The translations under genes and the position numbers were made by a program. From NCBI RefSeq assembly GCF_947507565.1, contig NC_089185.1, forward strand, positions 2,294,001 through 2,358,000: DNA of 64,000 bases, read 5' to 3'. Positions 33,409-44,400 of this stretch are shown one piece after another; within the stretch, counting starts at the first letter, position 1, and each line of letters opens with the position of its first letter. The notes beneath the pieces are model-generated. The model was not told the DNA's origin, searched no databases, and was given only the letters and a program-made list of their open reading frames with translations. This stretch comes from Oscarella lobularis. Lineage: Eukaryota; Porifera; Homoscleromorpha; Homosclerophorida; Oscarellidae.

Positions 33409-36400
33409 ATGAGTGAAACTTCAGCTCTCTCCGGGCCTGCCGTCCTATTTCAAGCCGTTCGAAGTGGCAATTTGATCGAAGTGAGGCGCTTGATCGAGGA
33501 CCAAGGAGTTGCCGTTTCCAGCGAAGGGCCTTTGGACGAGACAGACGATGTTTGGTCTCATACACGCATTTTCTGCCAGTGCTCGCGATATTATGTGCGT
33601 AGATCGACGCTTCTGCGCTTCATTTGGCGTGCCGGCTTAAGGATGAAGAGATCGCCTCTCTTCTGCTCGATTTGGGAACTGACATTGAATCCTACGACGA
33701 AGTACAGTACATGTAGGAGAGATTATAGCATAATGGCTAGCAGTGATTACAGAGGGGAAGTACGCCCTTGCTCTACGCTTGCGAACTCGGACTACTTTCA
33801 ATTGTGAAGAAGCTCGTTGAGGCAAAATGCAACGTTCTTTTGAGAAATAGTGTACTTTCTTCTAGTATAGTTGATTGACTAATTGCATATATAGTTTTTC
33901 TTCAGGATTACATGACTGCTCTTCACTATGGCTGCAAAGCAGGAAATGTTGAAATTTGTTCTCTTCTTCTTCACAACGGAGCATTGCTTGAAGCATATGA
34001 CAGGGTTTGTAAATCGATAAATAGACTTTTGAGTGACTTCAACTTTATCTTTATAGTTTGAGAAAACACCGTTGCATTATGCATGCGAAGTGAACAACGT
34101 AGACGTCGTCAAACTGCTGGTTGAGCGTGGTGCTGATATTGAAGCCAATGTAAGATACCAATTATTGATTGCATTGTACTGTGATAAAATCTGTAAAACA
34201 GTTTTTGTTTTCATAGTGCGACATGACTCCTTTCTTGATTTCTTGTAATGCTGGAAATATTGAAATTATGAAGTATTTAAGTGAGAAGGGATGCAACATG
34301 TCAGCAGAAACTACGGTAAAGTGTACATAGATTTTTTTTTAAATTTCAGTAACTGGTGCTTTTTGTTATTGTGCAGGCGGGAGCAGGCGCTTTGATTCTT
34401 GCATGTTTTCGAGCTAGGACAGAGGCAATGGATTGGCTCGTCTCTGCAGGATTCAGTTATTGTGATACTGGAAAGGTATTTGTATTTTGTGGCATAGAGG
34501 CGATGCATTGTTTGAGTTTTTTAGTTGGGCTACACGTGTCTTCACACTGCATGTCTAGGTGGTCATTTGGATTTAGCAGTTACGCTTTCAAATGAGCACG
34601 GTCTAGACTTGCAACAAATGGCAGAGGTAGAGAAAGAATCTTTTCAATTAAAATATTGTTTTTAAATTGGTTATCAAAAAGGACGGAATGACACCGCTCT
34701 TGTGCGCTGTAGTGAGTGACAATTATGAAATTGTAAAATGGCTGCAGGAGAAAGGCAGCGATGTGTGGGTCAGAAATAAGGTTTTTAGATACATTGAAAA
34801 AGAAGCAAGAAGTTAATAGGCTTTCGTAATTGCAGTTTGGAAATGGTGCTCTTCATTTGGCTCTCGACCACTCGAACGAAAACGTTTTTGGTGACCTTAT
34901 GGTTTACTTTTCCTCTGAAGAACCAACAATGGTAAGCGTGAATGAAAGCGTCACTCCTGTTTTTAATAATGTCTTATTCACCTCCAGAATGACTTTCGGT
35001 TGGAAACAATCAACGAGGTAATTTAGCAAGTTCTCTATGAAGTGAGATCTACTGTTTCTTTAATTAAGAACGGAGAGACTCTTTTTCTTCTCGCCTGCAA
35101 AGTAGGTCTGCTGCGTTCGGTCAAATTTCTCTATCAGCTAGGCGCTGATTTTCTGGCGAAAGATAAGGTATATAATGCATTTTAATTTCTAGTAGCGTTT
35201 GTTTGTATTGAAAATGTATAGCATGGAAAATCGGGTCTTCATCTGTGTTGTGAAAATGGGCACACGCCTATAGCGGAGTACCTAATAAACGAGCTAGATT
35301 TGGATCCTGAAGAAACGGATTATGTACCCTTGCAGTTGCGTAATGAACTAACGCTTATTTAACATTGATTTTACCTGTAGATGAACGAAACGTCTTTGAT
35401 GAAGGCGTGTGGAGGTGCTCACCTCATTACAGCCGAAATGCTAATGAAGACGCGGAAATGGGATTTGAATATGAAAAATGAGGTCGATCATTAAGTAATC
35501 TTTTTGAGCTTTTACACTAATAATGAACGTTTTGAAGAAAGGAGAGAGCGCTTTGCACTTGGCTTGCAGGCATTTTTTCGGCACTAAAGTGGCGCGATAT
35601 TTAATCAATTGCGGAATCAATGTGGACGAGGCGGATTCTGTGAGGATTTCTCTTTGTCAGGTCTTGTATCCTAATGTGATTTGTTAGAGAGGATTCACTC
35701 CGATGATGAATGCTTGTGCCGCTGGACAATTGTCAATAGTTCGCATATTTGTTGAATTGGATTTGCTTTCTGTGAATGAGAAGACTTTGGTACGTTTGTA
35801 CGTTATGCTTTCAGTATGATTTTTTATGGAGAAATGCTTTAACAGGATCGTCAAAGTCCGCTTCATTTAGCTTGCGAATATGGGCGCCATGGCGTCGCGC
35901 AATTTTTGATTGATAGTAATGCGCTTCTTAATGTGCAAGACGGTGTAGGTCATTGATGATATAAGATCACTACTAGAGGAAATGTGAACTGTTAGTTGAA
36001 CTCCACTCCTTTGTCATATGCGTGCCGAAGTGGGCTTCTTCTCGTTGCAAAGCGTCTTGTAGAAAAGGGTTTTGGTTTAAGCCTATACCGCGTAGAGGTG
36101 GGAAGCTATAGATTTACTACTTTATGTATAAAATTGGGAATTGCCTTGCATTTTTGTGCAGGATTGCCTGGAGGGAATTTTGAAACGTTCTCCGTTCTCT
36201 AAAGGCGGATATGTTAACATCCTACAATTTCTTAATCAATGCAATTATTTTCAAAATGAAACCCTCGTAATGGACCGTTATTTATTTAGAAAAGTGTGAC
36301 CTATTATCTTTCTATTAGTTTCGAACTTGTCTTCGGCTAGCAAGTGAGTTCGGATGTCTTTCTCACGTCAAGTTTTGTGTCTCTTTGAACCCTTCTCTTG

Positions 36401-39400
36401 CTTCCGCAACGTTGATGGTATGCTTTGAAGGCTAAATCTTCTAAATAAATTGCATGTGTGTTATTTTAGTTCGACGATCAAACAGCTTTGACTAATGCTT
36501 GCAAGAACAAGCACACCAGCGTGGCAGACTTTCTTATTGGTGTCATGAGCGATGATTTCTCAAAGAATCGCCATGAAGTTGTTAGCTATTTTAGCGTTTA
36601 AGTTTAGTTAATTAATTCATTTTAAGTTAAAGGGCCCTAAGGTAGCTCTCGCTTACGCCTATGAAAATGGAATGTTATCCACCATAGGGCTACTCGAATC
36701 TAGAGGATTTTCTCTAGATGAGGTTAGCTGCGTTGCTTAGTTAATATTATATAACCAGAATGTATTGAGGTTTGAATAGGATGCTTTGGTAATGGCAGCC
36801 TGCAAAGGCGGATTGGTGTCAGTTGTAAAGCGTGCTGCCGAAAAAAATCGAAGTGTTGTTGAGGTATAAAGTTTAGTTGGGGATTGGGAAAGGCTGTAGT
36901 TTCTTTTCCGTTTTGTAGAAGGATCTTTGGAAATATTTTACAGAGGCTTGTGCTAACAAAAGGGCCGAGGTAGCAATTTTTCTCATAATCGAATTCGATG
37001 ACCAGTTACTTGTTGAAGTACTGTACTTAAAATCAAAATCTTGATAATAATTCCAATCTTCGTATTAGAACGGAAGAAAAGCTTTGCTTGTTGCATGTGA
37101 AAATGGTTGTCTTCGGGTCGTCAATCGTCTCATCAAACGCGGCTGTTCACTTAATAATAAGAGAAGTGTAAATGCGCGTAAAATCATTTTGTGCTTGCTT
37201 GCTTGCTGATCATTTTTGCGCGATCCATCAGGATGAAGCTAACTTGCTACTGCTAGCTTGCAGAAATAGTCATGCAAATGTTGTTCACCTGCTTTTGGAT
37301 GCTGGAGCAATCGTAGATAAGGTAATCTTGAATATATTGTATCTCGAAATTGACTGACTGTCTGTATAATGAATTTTAAAAAGACTGAATTACTGAAGAC
37401 TGCTTGTGAACAAGATTTGTTGTCAGTTGTTGCTCGTCTTCGTGATCGCAGGTGTTCCCTTGCGAAGAAAACATCTGTAAAAAGCAGTTCAGTTTTGACT
37501 ATGTGAGTAATTTAAATTTCTTCTACGTGCAGCAAGGATATCTCCTTCATCTGGCCGGAGGGAAAGACGTTGCTCAATTCTTAGTTAGTAATCAACCCTT
37601 CATGTTAAATGCATTAGATTCGGTAGGCTTGGCATTTGTAGAAGTTGTGCTTGTGGTCATCATCACTTTTGTTCGTTAGAATGGAAATACTCCGTTAATG
37701 ACTGCATGTCAAAAAAATAAACTGGAAGTAGCTTCTCATCTGATTCAAAGGCGTTGTTCAGTTAATCAGAAAAATAAGGTTCGAATAGTATCGAACTGAA
37801 TGGAACACCCTGAAGTTTGAAAATAATTCTCGTTTGTCTATATTTTTTCCAACAGAATGACGACACCCCATTTTCTGAATTCTTGGCGTATTGTTGGCTG
37901 TGCGACGTCTTAGAACATGACGCCCAGATTTTGCTAATGCAATTCATTTCATCAGGTGTTCAAATCTCTTCTTCCTCGAGGGTATTTTGTCTAATACAAT
38001 TTGAAAGTAGTAAATTAGGTTAATTAATTGAGTTCCTTTGCAGTTTTCAAAAGTAAATGTACTTCATGTGGTAGCAGCAAAATTATTTGATGATTCTGAG
38101 AAAGTTTGCACTTTGTGCCTTGAAAAAGGCGCTGATCCGAGTAGTTTCAATGAGGCAAGGCATTTTACTAGTGTCCCAGAGTCACGTCTACTTATAACCA
38201 CAATCAAAATGTAGCATGACGTAGTTGAATACTAATTATATAGTGGATGTATTGTCTGTTAAAATTAGGCTGGCTATAGTTTACGTACTTACTGTTTGTT
38301 ATTGGCAGGATGGTAAGCTTCCTTACGAATGTGCAACAGGAAGCGTTCGATTAATTTTGAGAGAAGCTTGGGTAAATACACATCTTTATACTCCAATCAT
38401 AAGATTTAGGCGGTGCTAATTATTCTCTCGCTTTATATAGCAACGGTGTCAGTATTCAAGATTGGAAGACGGGGGCACAAAGAAGCCTTCTAAAATCAAA
38501 GTTTGTCTAATCGGCGCGGCCGGTGCTGGCAAGACAACTCTCATGCAGTCGTTGCGCCGAAAACGTATTGAAGCAGAACTCGTTTCAGTCAGCGAAGTGC
38601 ACGTTGACGAATCGTCGGATCCCAACTTACGGACAGCTGGTATTGACATTATACAGGCAACGATTGATGAAGTTGGCGAATTGGTGTTTTGCGATTTCGC
38701 TGGTCAGCCAAACTTCCACAAAACGCACAGTTTGTTTTTTTCAGGGTCGACTACTGTTTACCTCCTCGTCGTCAATCTGGAGAAATCGGAACAGGAACTT
38801 TTCTCGTCTTCACTTTATTGGCTTTCTCTCACCAAGTGCAGCATCGGATCGTCTAATAATAGTTGCGTTGTACTAATCGGCAGCAGAGGCGACAAAGTTG
38901 ACGGGCGTGGGATGTTGAGGCGGCTAAAAACGTCCCTAATGTCGAAATTTGAGAAATATTTTGAATTTTCTTCTGAGAACTTTATTTTGGACTGTCGTCG
39001 CTCGTCATCGCCAGATATGCACAGTTTGCGCAAGCTCATTTATAGGCTGAAGACTATAATAATTGAGGTTTGATTAAATAGAATAATTTATATTCGCAAG
39101 CGACGCATCTCTTGGATTTAGAAAGCTCCTGCTACATTTAGCATTGTTGACAAAGTTCAGTCAAGTTTGTTGCCGCAACTGAGAGATATAAGCAAAAAGT
39201 CTTCACCATTGGAAGCTTTTCGAGATAGCGAAATACATCTTCCGAAATTTGTTACGTATGTCGTTAGTCTTTTGCAAAGAAAATCCTAAGGGTTTTTTAG
39301 GGTCAACAGCGAGGACGAGGATGCTTCTTTTTTAGAGACGGTGCTTTACTTGGGGGAGTACGACGATGCACGGATCGAATTTCCCTTACTTGAAAAACAG

Positions 39401-41209
39401 GTTTTGGAGCTGCCTTCAAGAAAATATTATATAGGATTAGCGGGTATCTCTTTATAGCTCAAAGTCGTTCATTGTCGTCATTTTGTTTCAAAATTCTTTT
39501 TCACTCTTCTAATTCAGTCAAATATTGGTGAAGGTCTGCAAAAGGAAGTAGTTGGCCAGTTTATTAAGTTTCTTCATGGAATTGGAGAGGTAACATAGAA
39601 TGCTTGGAATGAATATAAAGGAACCGCTCAATTTGAATCGTAGATCATTGAATTTGGTGAAAACATCATATTAGATCCATCGTGGCTTTGTCACAGTGTC
39701 ATCGGTCCTATCATGTCACCAGACACTTTTCCTGTTCGTCTGGAAGGAATCGACGACGGAGAAGTAGACGCTGAGAGAGTCGAGAATGCTATTCGTCAAT
39801 TCAACAAAAATCAGAGCTTCTTCTCAATCGAAGAACTAATGCAACTGCTTTGCAGCTTGGAAATTTGCTACCCCGTTTCAAACGAAGAAAACGTCTATCG
39901 ATTTCCCGCGCTCATCGACGAATGGCGTCGAGACGAGTTTTGGAAGGCAGACGAAAACATGGTTGTATACGTCGGACGTCGTCTCAAATGCCAATATGAA
40001 ACCGATATCATCGTTCCTGGAACCATCCCATTTCTTCAGACACGATCGGTCGTTCGTCTCGATTCTTCGCCGCTTATCTGGAAAGACGGCATGATTTTGG
40101 AGAAGCGAATAGACGAAATCACAATTGAAGGACTTGTTGAAATGGACGAGGCAGCGAAGGCAATCGATGTTGTCGCTCGTGGCCCCGTCGATTCGGAAGC
40201 AGAGTGCTTCGACTTCGTCAACAAGATGCTGAATATGGTTCAGAAAGTGTTGGACGATAGGAGTCCGGGCACGATCATCGACCACAAATTTTGCTTGAGT
40301 ACGTCAGCGCTGAAAAAGTTGATAGTGAACCCACCAGCGCATAAACGATTCCTGATTGAAAAAGCAAAATCGGATGACTCACCAGTGTCTACGAAAGTGA
40401 AGACTGAAAAGTATACAGACACTCTTCGAGAATTATTGGTAGTGCCCACTAATCACTACTGTATGCTACAAAGAAAGGTCAAATCCGGCCTCCAGAAGAC
40501 TCTCAATAAGGAAAGCGCTCATGTACTTGGTGAAGAATTGGGGCTGATGGCATCAGAAGTCATAGCTTGTCGGGATTCCTACAGCGTTCTCCGCTTGTGG
40601 GACAAACGTCGCAGTGCATTGGTTTCCGATCTAGTTTGTTGTTTGCGCAAGCACGGGTTGCTTGCATCGTTGCATATTCTGTATTCTGATTCACCCTCCG
40701 TTCGGCTTTCGGATGATGAGGTCTAGAATGTATACGATGACGTTTGTTTACATTCCTAATATTCATTCTTCTTGTAGGCTCTAGCAGCAGAGAGAGCTTT
40801 CATAACGGGTTGTTCAAAAGGCAAACATGATGACGTTCAAGAAAATCAGGAAATAGGTATAGTTCTTAGATGATACGTTCTGCATACTCTAATTGTCGTC
40901 TGCCTGGCTCTAGAAAACCAGGTTGTTGAAGATGGACACATTGATGTTCTCAAATACGAAGTTATTGGGAACGCCGAAGTTTTACATGATTTTGCGAGGC
41001 ACCTTCTTGGCTGGAGTTTCAACAGAGTGGACCAATTTCTGAACGATATTATTGGGAGCACTACTTCGACAAAATTCTTTCGCGTAGTGAAAAAGTGGAC
41101 CGACGACAAAGGTGTAAATGCAACCGTTCAAGAACTTCTGAAAGCGTTTGAAAAAATTGGCAAGGAAGGAGATGCTCGAAGGGTGCTATCCAAATTGACA
41201 CATAAGTAA
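33409..41209 (+). CDS. ROCO gene C: about 30 ankyrin exons, Roc, COR, two Death-fold domains
   Basis: Exon 1 (33409-33549) starts MSETSALSGPAVLFQAVRSG. After a 53-base intron, about 30 exons of around 100 bases follow to 38370, each a single ankyrin-type repeat (for example 34058-34150, TPLHYACEVNNVDVVKLL) with phase-0 borders. The Roc exon (38442-39067) has G1 GAAGAGKTTL, G2 RTAGI, G3 DFAGQ and GSRGDK at the G4 place. COR begins with FLHGIGE and LDPSWLCHSVIGPIMSP (39570-39720), a DAPK/MASL-like signature. The large exon to 40722 ends in a Death domain (VLGEELGLMASEVIA ... VLRLWDKRRSALVSDLV). A last exon (40911-41209) has a second Death-like domain (LHDFARHLLGW ... KFFRVVKKWTDD). The frame is intact throughout. 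Likely a cytosolic GTP-switched signalling scaffold; a kinase domain is absent, unlike DAPK. Confidence 0.82.
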
Positions 41210-41211
41210 AT

Positions 41212-41217
41212 AATAAA
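41212..41217 (+). terminator. AATAAA signal of gene C
   Basis: AATAAA starts three bases after the gene C stop codon. The same taaataataa context follows the stop of gene D, so the 3' UTR is short and conserved between paralogues. Confidence 0.5.
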
Positions 41218-41406
41218 GGGGGTTGGGAAGTAAGGTAAGCTTAGAGCTCTGGTCTGAGAAAATCAAGGGATTGCGTGCACTGCAGCAAGCCTGGAATAAT
41301 GTCTATCTGTCTAAGCTAACGGCACTACCAGTCGAAAAATTAAACTAAAAAGTTCTTTCACATTTATATGAACATAAACACGCGGTTTTCATTTATCGAT
41401 GCAAAC

Positions 41407-41450
41407 GACGTCATCGTTTTGTCATGTGATGTTTACGCTGCGCTCCCGCT
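41407..41450 (+). promoter_or_regulatory. Gene D proximal promoter block, CCAAT deleted
   Basis: GACGTCAT (41407-41414) and CATGTGAT (41423-41430) match genes C and E, but gtttacgct follows immediately. Compared with gene E, 29 bases containing the CCAAT box are missing between two GTGAT copies. Confidence 0.5.
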
Positions 41451-44400
41451 ATGGGTGAGTCTTCAGCTCTCTGCGGACCTCTCTCCGGACCCGCCGTCCT
41501 CTTTCAAGCGATACGAAGTGGGAATTTGATCGAAGTGAAGCGCTTGGTCGAGGACCAAGGAGTGGCCGTTTCCAGCGAAGGGCCTTTGGCCAAGACAGCC
41601 GATGTTGGTCTCGTACACGCATTTTTTTCGCCAGTGTTCGAGATATCATACACGTAGATCGAAGTTTCTGCGCTTCACTTGGCTTGCTGGCTTAAGGAGG
41701 AAGAGATCGCCTCTTTTCTGCTCGATTTGGGAGCTGATATTGAATCCTACGACGAGGTACACGTGGGAATATAAATGGATTTAGCAATTAGAACAGTGAT
41801 GCTAGAGGGGAAGTACGCCTTTGCTCTATGCTTGCAAACTCGGTCTACTTTCAATTGTGAAGAAGCTTGTTGACAAAAAATGCAACGTTCTTTTGAGAAA
41901 TATCGTAGTTTCTTGTACAGTTGATTGACTAAATACGTACATGGTTTTCTCTAGGAATATATGACCGCTCTTCATTATGGCTGCAAAGAAGGAAATGTTG
42001 AAATTTGCTCTCTTCTTCTCAAAAACGGAGCATTGCTTGAAGCATATGACAGAGTTTGTAATCGTTAACTTGACTGGCGCTTGACTTCAATTAATCTTTA
42101 TAGTTTGAAAAAACGCCGTTGCATTATGCATGCGAAGTGAACAACGTAGACGTCGTCAAATTGCTAGTAGAGCGTGGTGCTGACATTGAAGCCAAAGATT
42201 GCGTAAGATGTCTCTATTGATCGCATTGTACTCTTTTGAAGTCAATTATAACACTTGTTTGTTTTTATAGGACAATAGAACTCCTTTCTTGATTTCGTGC
42301 CAGGCTGGAAATATTGAACTTATGAAGTATTTATGTAAGAAGGGATGTGACATGTCAGCAGTGACTTCGGTACAGAATGGAGTGATTTCTTTTGAATTTG
42401 CAATAGCTGGTGTTCTTATTAAATAATGCAGGCAGGAGCAGGCGCTTTGCATATCGCATGTTCTGGAGATAGAAGAGAGGCAATGGATTGGCTTGTCTCT
42501 GCAGGATTTAGTTATCGTGATACCGGAACAGTATTGACTACAGTATACTTCTGGGACAGAGGCGACGCGATAATCGTTTGACTTGTAGTTGGGTATCACG
42601 ACTCTTCACACAGCGTGTGAAGGCGGTCATTTGGATTTAGCAATGATGCTTGCAAATGAGCACGGTCTTGACTTGCAACAAATGACAGAGGTAAAGAAAA
42701 TATTTGCTGTTTTTATTTAATTAAACCGTTTATCAAACAGAGCGGGATGACGCCGTTCTTGTGCGCTGTATCGAGCGGCAATTATAAACTAGTGAAATGG
42801 CTGCAGGAAAAGGGCAGCGATGTTTGGGTCAGAAATAAGGTCTTTAGTTAAATTCGAAGAAGCGAGTATAGTTAATGTGTTTTGGGGATTTGCAGTTTGC
42901 CAATGGCGCTCTTCATTTGGCTCTCAACCACTCGAATGAAAATGTTTTCGCTCAGCTTTTTCTTCACTTTTGCGAAATAGGATCTATGGCGAGTGTGAAT
43001 GGTAGCTTTCATATCAACCCCGTTGATAATTTTTGTCTCGGTACCTGAGTACCGAGACATAGTTTTTGGTATGTAAAAATTTTGTTCGTTGCGTACCGGA
43101 AAAGTGGTCGGTGGTACGCTGTCGCGATTGCGTCCGTCAGGTGTCCGATACATTGTAGTTGTGCACCTGGGTATTTGTTAGGGTCCTTGTCTTTTAGTTT
43201 CGGAGAAATTTGGGTCCTTTCGTGAAACAGAATGTGACGTCACAGAGTTTGGAATGCTCGTTTGCATCTAATTACCAGGCTTCTTGATGTGGAGGGTGGA
43301 TACGTTTCCGCCTTCCCAGAGAAGTTTGGAATGCTCGTTTGCATCTAATTACCGGGCTCCTGGTCATGTTTTAGGTACACCCGTTGTAACAATGCGTTTA
43401 CCTTTCGGTTTTTTCAAGGACGTGCCGATGTGCGTTTGCGGCGTTCGGTTTGTTGTTCCGGAGCTTGGGCAAAGTGATGAAAACTGACATAAGAAATATG
43501 TAAGGGATATGTGCCCGTGTCTGTGGGGCTTGGTTAGGTACTGATCGCTCTTCATTATTTAATTCTATGCGCGAGGAACCTGGGAGATGGCGTTGTGTCC
43601 GTCGCTGCAGCAGTTGAAGCGACGCTAAGGAGCTCAGCATTGTGACTCGCTGAAATGAGCGATGTGAATGAGATGCGTCTAGACGTGGTAGGGAGGCGTG
43701 ACGGTATCAATTTTCCATTTCTCGTGGGAACGTGGCGAGTCGCCTAAATGCTCACCATGGTACCAGTCAAAATAAGCGAAGCGCCCTCTCTACCGTAGTC
43801 AAAATACCACGCGCCTCATTTGCCGCTCATTCAGAGTCAGCTAGTCACGCTTGCTGTACTGCTCATCATAGCTTCTGCTGCTGCAGAAATGAACGCGCCG
43901 GCTTCGCCGCCCATGATAGAATTTTTGAGCAACCTGAAGTACCTAACCAAGCCCTCGACAGACACAAATATCTCTGCCATATACATTCTTTCAGTTGCCG
44001 CCACTTCGCCCATGCCCTAGGAAGAAACCCAATGCCGCAAACGATAAGCGCATATATCGGCACAGAAAAGAACTGAAAGGTATAGTTCCAAACTTCTGTG
44101 ACATTTTCGAAAAAAGCGAGCCCTGCCCTAACACAATCACCGAGGACACAACAACGCCATGCACGGCTTCCGGCTCCTAGCTGTCGCTCGCAACTGTTAG
44201 CCCGAGCGCAAAAGCTAGCGAAAGAGCTAGGGCAGTGCTAGCGACAGGTTGACAAACGGAGTTTAGTGGGGTCCCAGGACCCTGAAGGGATCGAGTCGAT
44301 CAAGGGGAACGCTTAGCTTAGGTGTGAAAGTTGGAGGGCAGGCGGCGACCACTGCTGGACCCGAATTTTTCCAGCATTTCGGTTTTTATCACCGGCGACG

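Noticed and set aside
43732-44180. Overlapping frames between 43.7 and 44.2 kb as a gene
   Set aside because: Three frames on two strands overlap with no domain, inside an inserted repeat-rich intron segment.
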